Assembly (NCBI GenBank): GCA_958298945.1
Contig: OY282609.1
Span: forward strand, 13,188,326-13,252,325
Reading direction: 5' to 3'
Length of the DNA stretch: 64,000 nt
Source of the DNA: Atherix ibis
Lineage: Eukaryota; Arthropoda; Insecta; Diptera; Athericidae
In this document: piece after piece, positions 54,593 through 64,000 of the stretch
Layout: the number at the start of each line of letters is the position of its first letter
Numbering within the stretch: the first letter of the stretch is position 1
Notes under the pieces: generated by a model
Databases searched by the model: none
Seen by the model: the letters and a program-made list of their open reading frames with translations, nothing else
Told to the model about the DNA's origin: nothing
Made by a program: the position numbers and the translations under genes

Positions 54593-55829
54593 TAAGTTGT
54601 AGTAAAAAGTAATCCATTATTTTGCCAATAGATGGCTTTAGGAGTCTGTAACTCCCGTTGTAAAAGTGCGTTCGGGATGCACTAGATGGCGTTAAAAAGA
54701 TAAAAGTGTCTGATACAGTTTTGTGATTACTTGACTCAGTATTTTTTTTAGCATGCGTCAAAGATGGACACCAACAAAGAGAAAATACGCCATATTTTAC
54801 AGTTTTTCTTCGATAAAGGCAAAAACGCATGTAAGGCAGCTGAAAATGTGAATAGTGTTTATGGTCCTGATACTGTAATAGCCAATCACGCGCAATTTTG
54901 GTTTCGTCGATTCCGTTCCGGTAATTTTGATGTCAAAGATGCACCACGCTCTGGAAGGCCAATTGTCGAAAATGTCGATAAAATAATGGAAATCGTCGAG
55001 TCCGACCGTCACGTAAGCACTGTTTCGATTGCCCAGGAGCTAAACATTGCACAAAAAACCGTTTGGAACCACTTAAATAAGGCTGGATACAAAAAGAAGG
55101 TCGATGTATGGGTGCCACACAACTTATCGCAAAAAAACCTCATGGACCGAATTTCCATCTGCGAATCGCTGCTGAATCGCAACAATATCGATCCATTTCT
55201 AAAGCGGATGGTTACTGGTAATGACTTACGACAACGTCAAGCGACAACGGTCGTGGTCAAATCGCGGTCACCCGGCGCAAACGGTGGTCAAGCCAGGTTT
55301 GACAGCCAGGAAGGTTTTGCTGTGTCTTTGGTGGGACTGGCAGGAAATCATCTACTATGAGCTGCTCCCCTACGGCCAAACTCTTAATTCGGACCTATAC
55401 TGTCAACAATTTGACCGGCTGAAAGAAGCAATCGCCCAGAAGCGGCCAGCTTTGGCCAATAGGAGAGGAATTGTGTTCATAGATAATGACCCGCCAGAAG
55501 TTCCGGGACCTTGGTTGGGATGTTTTTATGCATCCACCTTATAGTCCGGACATGGCACCAAGTGATTACCACCTCTTCCTGTCTATGACGAATGATTTTG
55601 CAGGTGAAAAATTCGCCTCAAGAGAAGATTGTGAAAATCGACTGTCCCAGTTTTTTGCCAATAGGGACGAGGGTTTCTATGAGAGAGGCATTATGAAATT
55701 ACCTCCAAAATGGCAATAAGTTATCGAACAAAACGGTGCATATTTGACCTAAATCTATTTATGCTAAATAAAGCCAATTTAATTATCAATTTAATGCTAA
55801 AATAATAAATTTCTTTTTACTACACCTTA
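54593..55829 (+). mobile_element. Mariner family D, copy D2
   Basis: Inverted termini TAAGTTGTAGTAAAAAGTAA and, from the right, TAAGGTGTAGTAAAAAGAAA are flanked by TA (54591-54592 and 55830-55831). Length is 1237 bp. It is uninterrupted and supplies the reference for the D1 leader that mariner A2 split. Confidence 0.94.
54764..55719 (+). pseudogene. Mariner family D transposase, two catalytic sites deleted
   Basis: MDTNKEKIRHILQFFFDK begins at 54764, and the frame is open for about 150 codons through NHAQFWFRRFRSGNFDVKD, the second helix-turn-helix SIAQELNIAQKTVWNHL and DVWVPHNLSQ. At 55217 the sequence reads TGN in place of TGDEKW, because about 11 bases are missing and the aspartate codon is AAT. 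The frame is lost there. It resumes as VKPGLTARKVLLCLWWDW and ANRRGIVF, where a deletion of about 30 bases removes HQDNARPHT, the second site. The final part holds YSPDMAPSDYHLF with the third aspartate and the normal end KLPPKWQ. It cannot be catalytic. Confidence 0.92.
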
Positions 55830-55831
55830 TA

Positions 55832-56601
55832 TAATATTCACGTCCTAACACAGAATGATCCCATTATCGCCTGATAGCGTCATGAAGCCGACCCACTGTT
55901 ATTAATTCGTACGTACGATCGTATCATGGCATCTTCTGGCAGTAGTGATACCCATGAAGCGTCCCCGGATCATGGCATCTTCTGGCAGTAGTGCTACCCG
56001 AAGTAACAAACTAGTTACCTTTTCGGTAACAACCAAATCATCAATGATGGAAAATTTCTTTAATATAATATGTTTATCCATTTTACCGTTTGCATAGTAT
56101 AGACCTTTTATTAAATAATTACTATAATATTAATATTATTTGAAGAAATATTTATTTAGGTAAATAATTGCCATTTTTTATTGTGAATTTTTTAACTAAT
56201 TTTTTTAAATCACAAAAACTTTCTCCAATAATCGCAGTCACGTAACATCCAAAAGCTTTTGTATCCTTTTGGATGCACGAAAAGTGACTAACTAATGTGT
56301 ATTTTCGTCTGAAGTTGTTTTTGTTATATATTTCTCTAAAAATAAAATCTAAGACACTACTACCATAAATTTTTTATGCTATTTTCATGTTATAATCGAT
56401 TTTTTTTATCCCGAACTTGAAAATTTCCAACTGGAGCACACAAATAGTTCTCTAATTGCAATTTTTTAGGATTTACGGAGACAATCCTCAAACTTTAGAG
56501 AATTTACTTTAGAGTATTAAAAGTCATCAAAAACTATCTCAAAAAAATAGTGTCCTGCAAGAAGTCTCATGGTAACAATTTAAAGAAAATTTCATTCAAT
56601 A
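55832..56601. other. Spacer with a 46-bp direct repeat
   Basis: ATCATGGCATCTTCTGGCAG with AGTAGTG occurs at 55923 and again at 55969, giving about one and a half units of a 46-bp tandem. The rest is A/T-rich without a gene. Confidence 0.65.
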
Positions 56602-56680
56602 TATCAGATGTATAAGCTTAAATCCGCTGTTTTTTAGTTAAAAAAAACACATGTTTTTTTTCATAGAAAGCAGAATAAAA

Positions 56681-57641
56681 TTATTCAAAGTACCTGTCCT
56701 TGCTAGCTACACATTTTTCTCATCTGTCGGGCAATTTGTGGATATCACGCCAAAAAAATTCTTTCTCTTTCGAGGCAAACCACTCATCAAGTCATTTTCG
56801 GACGTCTTCGTAAGAATCGAAGTGCTGCTCAGCGAGCACGTGGCCCATCGACGAAGACAGGTGGTAGTCGGAAGGGGCTAGGTCAGGTGAATAAGCGGAG
56901 TGCGGTAGCACCACCTACCAGTTGAGTGTCTCCAAGTAATTTTGGACAATTTTTGACGTGTGCGATGGTGCGTTGTCGTTGAGGATAATCAGCTTGTTAT
57001 GTCTTTGTAATAAGCCGTCCTTTTTTTCACGCAGAGCTTGGTACAATTTGATCAGTTGTTGGTGGTCTCATAGTAGACGATACCCTGCCGATTCCACCAA
57101 ACGCACAGCATCGTCTTATGCCCGAAGCGATTTGGTCTTAGAGACCAAATCGCTTCGGGCAGGGATCAACCCACGATTTATTGCGTTTATGATTCTCGAA
57201 ATATATCCACTTTTCATCGCTTGTCACAATCCGATGCAGGAACGACTTTCTTTTTTGTCTGGCGAGCAAGATTTCGCATGTGTTTTGGCGTTGCTCCATC
57301 TGCCTATCGTTCAATTCATGCGGCACCCATTTTCCGATCTTTTCGATCTTCCCCATGGCACACAGACATATGGAAATGGCTGGTTGAGTAACACCCAATT
57401 GCTCCGCGAGCATTTTTTGCGATTGGGTATCGTCTTCGTCCAAAAGAGCCTGCAATTGATGGTCCTCAACCTTCCTAGGCCGATTTCTTGTTCCACAAAC
57501 AAAAACTGCCATCTTTGAACCGACGAAACCAATTTCGACATGTTGTTTCCGATAAAGCACTGTCATCATAGGCCTCCATAAGCATTCGATGCGATTCGGC
57601 AGCCGATTTCTTCAAATTGAACCAGAAAAAAGCCTGATTAC
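56681..57641 (-). pseudogene. Mos1-like transposase, start codon deleted
   Basis: The first roughly 15 codons, including the ATG, are missing relative to E1 (deletion near 57633). The open stretch 57569-57138 holds LAEQLGVTQPAISICLCAMG, KIGKWVPHELNDRQMEQR and the first catalytic site VTSDEKWIYFENHK, with serine where E1 has glycine before the aspartate. It then enters a perfect hairpin at 57120-57160 that replaces conserved sequence. Beyond the hairpin VWWNRQGIVYYE-type sequence is readable in pieces. HHRTRQKLSKI-like and ADRYFE-like remnants mark the C-terminal part. The gene is non-functional. Confidence 0.85.
57120..57160. repeat. Perfect 19-bp hairpin in mariner E2
   Basis: GCCCGAAGCGATTTGGTCT at 57120-57138 is the exact inverse of 57142-57160, with a 3-base loop. 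Copy E1 and related Mos1-type genes have only one arm. Confidence 0.95.
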
Positions 57642-57808
57642 CAAAGAAAATATGTATGTTGTTTTACGAAATTGCTGACAATATGCACTGATTAATATTG
57701 ACAGATGTCAAACTCATAAAAAAAAAGTATGGCGTGCCCATTGTAGCTTATTACGCTTACTCACGCCATCTATTACCAAACAGCGGATTTAAGCTTATAC
57801 ACCTGGTA

Positions 57809-59776
57809 TAATAGAAACGTTTACTAATAAAATTTAGCAAACAAATTTTTAATTTATATTATTACATCTTACTTTACACAGTGCAAATTGGATCACTCTT
57901 TATTTTTGTGACTTTTTTATTAAAAACTAATTTTTTTTTTAAGGAAATATTTTTATGAACATTTTTTTTTCAGAAAAAATTAGTTTGCAAAAAAAACTTT
58001 CTTAAATACAAAATGAAATTTTTATTAATTTATGTAAGAAATTGAATTCATTTCCAAAGTTTAACTCAATAAGTTGAATCATTTAACTTTAGACATATTT
58101 TTTTGCCACAAATGGAAAACGACAATGAAAATTCAACTAGCAGAGTAGGCGTATCAAATCGTTTATAGCTGAAAGCACTTGAACAGCATATTAAGTGAAT
58201 AATTAGGAGCAAATGTTAAGCACTCTTTAATAAGTATCTCTACCCACAAGAAAATTCAAATAATTTAATATTATCAAATATGAAAAAGCGCTATCTTTAA
58301 GTATATTTATAGTACAATATAATAACCCAACCATACTTTAATCCTTTGTTCGTCGCTATTGCCCTTAATATCAGTACCAGGAGCAACAGTTCCAAGCACA
58401 GACTTGTCTACTCTCAACTTAGATAAACTCGTATGCATGCACAAGAACTAAATACTTATCATTTTCCAAGAATTCAGCTCATTTTGAATACGTTTAATGG
58501 TTCACTTCAATTGTTGTAGACAAAAACACTGTCAGCTAAGGGCAATTCTGTCACATAGCCAAGCCTCTAGCCTATAAACTGACAATGTAGTGACTATGTC
58601 CCTTCTTGGCAGCACGCACCATATTCAATTATAGAAGCTTCGTTGAAAATTTTCTACTTTTTCCGCTTATTTAATAGACAACATCTGTTGTGTGTAATAA
58701 ATTGTAAAGGCTTTAATTTACATATTAGATGAGTTTGGATAGTAAATAATATAATTCTGAAATAATCATAAGAAAAATGAGTGCATAGTTGGGTTTGAAA
58801 ATTAATATCGATTTTAAAGACTAATTTTATTTTTAAATTTATTTCGATTAAAATTTATGCTAAAATATTTAGTTTTTAATTGTGATTAGGATATTGTCCT
58901 TGCCACAGAAGAAATACCAGACGTTGTTAAATATCAGAGACATGATCCTGAATTTCGTCATCATCATCATCATCAATGGTGCAACATTCCGGAGTTTGGT
59001 CTAGGCCTACTGAATCAAATAACTTCAAACGTTCCAAATTCGCGCCGCAGTTATCCAGATCGACAGTAAAGTACTATTGTTTTTATATAATACCACATGT
59101 CGTTCATGACTATAGGTATTGGGATGCTCCCAATCAGCGTGCAAAAAAGACCGGTTTCACCAGCCTAGCTGACTAGATTCAGATGATTGCACCCAGCAAG
59201 CAGAAATCTATCTTTCTCTCCATTTCCTCTTTGACTTCCTGCTTAGACTACCTCATGCAAGGAATACTTAATTAGGGTTTCCTCTTTTCTTATACCCTCA
59301 TATTCGAATCTCTTTCGGCTCCGTCTATGGCGTGTGGCCTCCACCATACCATCATTGTATCTGCTTCGTCTTCCATCCATGAATCCATCTAAACCGGCTC
59401 CACTGTTTCCAACTCAAACCTTTGTGCCACCATCTGATCTCGTTTCTGAACCAGCTACATTCATCGCATGTACAATCATAACTTCAACCTCATCCCTCTG
59501 ATCAGGCACAGTGTAGATCAGGAGCACCTGATCTCCCTCATACCAGTTTTGTTGAAAGAATAATTGCTCACTACTCCCCATTCAAAAAGCTACAGTAAGG
59601 AACCTTTTAAAATCCTAGGCACTATTCTAAGTAGAATAGTGTCTAGGAATTACGGGCTTGCCAAGACCACTTTTGGTATAGGATCATATCACGGGTTTGT
59701 CCTAAATCACGGGTTTGCGAAGTGGCAGTATAGGCCACTTCTGGTTTTGATCATAGTTTTATCGTCCTCCCAGAAG
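57809..59776. other. Spacer with possible retroposon 3' end and an inverted repeat
   Basis: Positions 58958-58975 are a CAT/ATC microsatellite next to GGTGCAACATTCCGGAGTTT. On the minus strand this would read as a retroposon 3' end followed by a (TGA)n tail. This is tentative. At 59614-59647 two 16-base arms form an inverted repeat with one mismatch and a 2-base loop. The segment 59180-59560 is less A/T-rich, but no protein is recognised. Confidence 0.45.
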
Positions 59777-59778
59777 TA

Positions 59779-60640
59779 CGAGGTCCGTTCAAAAAATATC
59801 GCGAATTTTGAATTTCCGCGGGTTATGTATATTCGATTTTAAATTTTTTGTGGTGTTATGTTGGTACTCATGTCTCTCACTTATGCCGATAAGTTCGGCC
59901 GTTTTGAATATTCAGTAAATTTTTGACAGCTGCTTTGCTTGCACGTGTTTTGGCTCGTTTTCGATTTTTGCCCATTCCAAAAAATGGATCAAAAAATCTG
60001 TTTTGGGAACAATAAAAAGTCACAGGGCTAAGATCTTGGGAATGCAGTGATTGCGGCATTATTAGTGTGTTATTTTTAGTCAAAAATTCGCGCACAAGCA
60101 ACAATGCGTGAGCAGGGGCGTTATCATGGTGCAAAAGACAATTTTTATTCTTCCACAAATCCGGGCATTTCTGGCGGATTGCTTCGCGCATAACTTGCAG
60201 GTAATATTCCGTGTTAACCATTTTCTCCTGTGTCAAGAACTCATAATGCACCACGCCCCTGCAATCGAAGAAAACTGTAAGCAAAACCTTTACATTCGAC
60301 CGAACTTGGCTCGTGCCGCAGCTTCCATTGGGATGATTTAGCTTTGGTTTCCACGTCATAACCATAAACCCATGATTCGTCATCAGTTATGATCCTCTGG
60401 AGCAAATTTGGGTCGTCTCCTTAGCAATGTTAATGCGATGCTGTTTTCGGTCGAAAATGGGTAAAAATCGAAGTCGAGCCAAAACACGTCCAAGCAAAGC
60501 AGCTGTCAAAAATTACTGAACATTCAAAATGGCCGAACTTGCCGGCATAAGTGAGAGACATGAGTACCAACATAACGCCACAAAAAATCGAAAATCGAAT
60601 TTCATAATCCGCGGAAATTCAAAATTTGCGAAAATCGAAA
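59779..60640 (-). mobile_element. Mariner family B, copy B3, with terminal inverted repeats of about 200 bp
   Basis: The left terminus CGAGGTCCGTTCAAAAAATA starts after TA (59777-59778). The first 215 bp or so (59779-59993) are repeated in inverted orientation at about 60455-60640, including TTGAATTTCCGCGGGTTATG and CTTGCACGTGTTTTGGCTCG. The extreme right end has lost or altered its last 25 bases. The N-terminal half of the gene is deleted between about 60455 and the right repeat. Confidence 0.85.
59997..60455 (-). pseudogene. Mariner family B transposase, N-terminal half deleted
   Basis: The remaining frame covers IDDESW-region sequence (upstream of 60383, in another frame), VLLTVFFDCRGVVHYEFLTQ, MVNTEYYLQVMREAIRQK and the second catalytic site LLHHDNAPAHALLLVREFL. 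A base is missing within DLSPCD near 60028, so the frame reads SPVTFY, while PCDFLLFPK with the third aspartate sits in the neighbouring frame. Coding similarity ends there and runs directly into the left inverted repeat, so about 90 C-terminal residues are gone. The 168-residue open frame extending into the repeat is not a native protein. Confidence 0.87.
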
Positions 60641-60661
60641 ATCGCTAATTCTGATTAGCGT

Positions 60662-62929
60662 TTAACAGTCACCAACCAGTTACAAGCTGATTACACCAAC
60701 TGTTTATGGTGGGACCTATATAAACCCTCTCATACGAGTCATAATCAGTGTAATCAATTTTTCTGGGATGCCATACTCTCGCATGGATATGTACAAACTT
60801 ATCATGTCCTGAATTTCTAATTGAAATATTTCTTTTGCAAAAATAAAAATTTTAGCAAATTTTAGTAACTACTTTTAATTAAATACCTTCTGCTCTGATG
60901 ATATTTTTAAGAACACTGTTATTTTTTACAAGATATTTTTTAAGTCAAAAAACAAATAATACAAATAAAAATTCTTGTTTAATAAAATTGTTGAAAACAA
61001 ATTTGAGAGAAAATCAAATTGCAAAGTTTTAAAAAAAATGGAAAAAAAATTGGTACAAATCTTTAAGAATCTAAATGATCATATAACTATCTTTATAAAT
61101 TGAAAAAAAAGATACCATAGAGTACAATAACCTGAAAGAATTCAATAAAGTATGTTTTCAGATTGTGTTGTGAAAAATTATACTTGATTCATACCAAACT
61201 GGTAATAAAATGCAAAGTCAAGAAAAAAAACTATTAAAATAAAACTGATGTTAAGATTTCGACTGAGACTGACACAAATTTAATAGTCCAAATGATGTTC
61301 TTAGATAACAAATGTACTTTCGTACTCATTCATTCAGCACGAAAATACTATTCTTTGCAATATCGACTAGTTTTGGCTGTCTTTGATCAGCAAAAGACTG
61401 ACTGTGACTGTGTCTCCAACAAAATGGTCTTTGTCCTTTTCACATCCTGTTCATCTTCATTTTGTTCTGGTTCAATTTAATTCTGCTTGAGAAGCTTCTT
61501 TTGCGAAATTCTTGATGAAATCAGCTCCAGAAACACATAAGTTAACTGGAACGTAAATTTTGTCCAACTAAAACTTTTCCCTTTCATGGCTTATGATCCT
61601 GTCTCATCCTTGCACTAGAAATTCCACAAATAAACGATGATTAATGAATGTTGCAATTCACATAATCTACTACATTAGCTGATATCTTTTCCTATTTCGC
61701 AAATGAAATAAAGTTTTCCGATGCCAATGCAAGAATAATGGCAACCAATTTTCTTTCAAACCTTTAACAATCTTAATATGGTACCTTAAAGAGAATATCG
61801 CCAAACATGTCACGTTATATATGATAGTTAATATCAACCAAAAAAAAAATCGTATATTAACTGAATTAATTAAAATCGAATATAAAAATCAAAATTAAAT
61901 CGTGAAACTTCTTTTAACCAATTTTATACTAAATGCCTGATATTGTTAATAAAAATTCAATTACTTTTTATTTGATATTTACTTTTAGATTTATAGAAAA
62001 TCATAAACTGAATGGTAAAAATTTGTTTTTTATAGTAAAAAATCAATGCAATCAAATTTAAACTAAAAAATACTTCATCACTTTGATGGGAATTTGGTGA
62101 GTACCACTAATAAAAACGGCATTCTTTTTTTTTTTTTATTATAAATTGAATAAACTTTTGAAAAACTTTTAAAAGTATTCATTGAAAAAGGATTAAGAGT
62201 ATTTTTTTCTCTTGCAAAAAAATATAAATTCATTTAGATTTATTCAATATAAACTATCATCAGTGGATATCGTGAATATCCAAAACCAAATAGTGCTTGA
62301 ACTACTATATCTACAAAATATTTCTGTGTGACTTGGCTGATTTTTCTACAAACATAAATTCTCTGCTAACTTTTTCTATTCTATTTTGAATTTTATATTT
62401 AATTGAAACCAATCACCATGGACTATAAATATTTCTCAACGCATTTAGGATATCATACATAACACATTCGGGCTGAGCTAGTAAAATGAATGTTCGTCGT
62501 ACTTGCAATTGCAGCTTTCTATGTTGTACAACAAGTTCATGAATGAATACTTTATAAATTTGTAAACTTTGTGAATTTCTACCAAGAAATTTGGCATTTT
62601 ACCAAAATATCTAAATTTATTGAAAACATATTCAAGGCTTTTTAGTCAAGTAGGTTCATATATAAAAAAATTTTTAGATGATAAATTGAAAATGAATTTT
62701 TTTTATGGACTATCGTTATTAAGTATACATAATACAGAGAATCACTGGCTATAGTAGTTGAGGTTTTTTTTTTGGGTAAGCTAATATCTTATGAAATTTA
62801 TAATGCTGTTGCCAATATCATGAATCAGTTCTGGTGTACGAAACCGATTGTTCCAATGCTCTAGCGACGTTAGAGCCTATCATCATGTTTTTATTTTTGA
62901 CAGATCACGCGTGACACGTGACGTGTGTC
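60662..62929. other. AT-rich spacer, no gene recognised
   Basis: Starts with a small hairpin (60643-60660, CGCTAAT-TCTG-ATTAGCG) beside B3. The rest is A/T-rich with no supported gene. Confidence 0.6.
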
Positions 62930-64000
62930 CCGTGGTGCAGACCGTATAAGACCGTATAAGACGGTCATGCATAGGATTAAAAGCCTTTCCGCAACAACAC
63001 CAACCTCTCCTGAAATGCTGCACAGAATAGTAGAACATCTGTTCCCGGAGAAACCAGAACTCCCTGACTACCACCCGGAGGATAAAGAATTGGAAATTAC
63101 TGGAGTGACCATGGAAGGGCTCACGAGGGCCTGCAATAGACTGCAGAATGGCAAGGCACCAGGACCAAGCGGCATACCAAACATTGCACTGAAGAGTGCA
63201 ATTGCTGCCAGGCCAGACATGGCAAGGTTTTTCCGACTCGATGGAAGCAACAAAGATTGGTTTTTATCGCAAAAGGGAAGAAGCCACCGGACGAACCAGC
63301 ATCCTACCGTCCACTTTGCATGCTGGATTCGAACGGAAAGAACTTGGAGTGGATAGTGGCCGACAGATTGGAGCAATACATCGATTCTCAACTTTCCGAA
63401 TTCCAATTCGGATTCAGGAAGGGGAGATCGACCATCGATGCGTTGGAACTCGTCACGAACATTGCAATGGAAGCCATCTCAGGAAAGAGATGGAAAGGCG
63501 AATCCAAAAAGTATTGCCTCATTGTCACCCTTGACATCAAAAATGCTTTTAACTCGGCCCGCTGGGATCGAGTCCTAGAGGCTCTTAAGAACATGGGGGT
63601 GCCCTACGACCTACGGAGGATGGTCAGATCATATTTCAGTGATCGACTTGTACACTACGAAACGGAGGATGGACCAGCGGAGTATGGGGTCACGGGTGGG
63701 GTACCTCAGGGCTCTGTCCTGGCGCCACTCTTGTGGAACGGTTGTACGACGGCCTACTCCATCTGGAATTACCGACGAACACAACGCTCGTGGCTTTCGC
63801 GGACGACATAGCGGTTGTCCTTGTAGCCAAACACCTGGAGGATCTGGAAGCCGCATTCTCCACCACCATCCGGAGGATAAGACAGTGGATGACATCGGCA
63901 GACCTGTCATTGGCGGAACATAAGACCGAAGCACTCCTTGTGAGTAGCCGGAAGAAAATGGAGACCATTACCATAAGAGTGGGCGACCACGATATGCAGT
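62930..64000 (+). pseudogene. R1/I-group LINE, reverse transcriptase, 5'-truncated, runs off window
   Basis: GC content jumps at about 62930, where homology begins with RPYKTVMHRIKS, a segment just before the reverse transcriptase in R1-like proteins. Next come IVEHLFPEKPELPD and LQNGKAPGPSGIPN. A deletion with frameshift follows near 63225, then VFPTRWKQQRLVFIAKGKKP, SYRPLCMLDS, FQFGFRKGRSTIDAL and VTLDIKNAFNSARW (motif A). GVTGGVPQGSVLAPLLWN (motif B) is next. One base is missing at about 63745, after which FADDIAVVLVAKHLEDLE (motif C, catalytic FADD) and LSLAEHKTEALLVSSRKK are open to the window edge. Only two lesions are seen in about 1 kb. The element is much younger than the jockey relics. 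A 10-bp tandem ACCGTATAAG lies at the 5' junction. Confidence 0.85.

Larger units (their letters stand above)
56604..57806 (-). mobile_element. Mos1-like mariner (family E), copy E2
   Basis: The left end TCAGATGTATAAGCTTAAAT and the right end, reverse-complemented, CCAGGTGTATAAGCTTAAAT form good inverted repeats continuing CCGCTGTTT. They are flanked by TA (56602-56603 and 57807-57808). Length is 1203 bp. It has better termini than E1, but the gene is more damaged. Confidence 0.93.

Overview
This window looks like AT-rich nuclear DNA from an arthropod, most likely an insect. The reasons are the large number and variety of mariner elements (including a Mos1-like lineage and a DD41D lineage), jockey-like retrotransposon relics, very AT-rich spacers and frequent TACATA/TACGAGTA-type motifs. 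Diptera is my best guess, with low confidence. I found no host protein-coding gene, rRNA, functional tRNA or CRISPR array. Everything with recognisable coding content is transposon-derived, so the window is probably intergenic or intronic repeat-rich DNA.

I sort the mariner-type DNA transposons into nine lineages, labelled A to I here for convenience. A: fragment at 45-125, copies at 6789-8034, 16869-18169 and 47430-48695. B (long terminal inverted repeats): 3063-3245, 30925-32050 and 59779-60640. C (short relics): 9350-10034 and 25729-26230. D (cecropia/Hsmar1-like): 15741-18306 and 54593-55829. E (Mos1-like): 27134-28321 and 56604-57806. F: 33372-34654 and 43199-44458. G (DD41D): about 37185-38490. 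H: 41727-43020. I: about 51655-52770. Two copies have uninterrupted transposase genes with the whole DD34D triad, A2 (17046-18095) and H (41902-42954). F1 is broken by one nonsense codon and A3 by one frameshifting deletion. The other copies are heavily broken.

Other elements are a Tigger/pogo-type element at 4191-5866 whose protein ends in a PCNA-binding-like motif, a hAT element at 38854-40870 with a perfect 8-bp target duplication and a small inverted-repeat element inside it, three jockey-like LINE relics (29405-30770, 41455-43190 and 46985-49520), the 5'-truncated start of a GC-richer R1/I-group LINE that runs off the right edge (62930-64000), and two tRNA-derived SINE-like sequences near 33.0-34.7 kb.

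Nesting is common and gives a relative chronology. Mariner A2 sits inside mariner D1, mariner F1 inside a SINE, mariner H inside a LINE relic, and mariner A3 inside another LINE relic. Two minisatellite arrays share a 13-bp A/T-tract unit (12.68-13.57 kb and 20.69-23.40 kb), and both show higher-order structure. Remaining spacers are 65-80% A+T by eye and hold no gene I can support.
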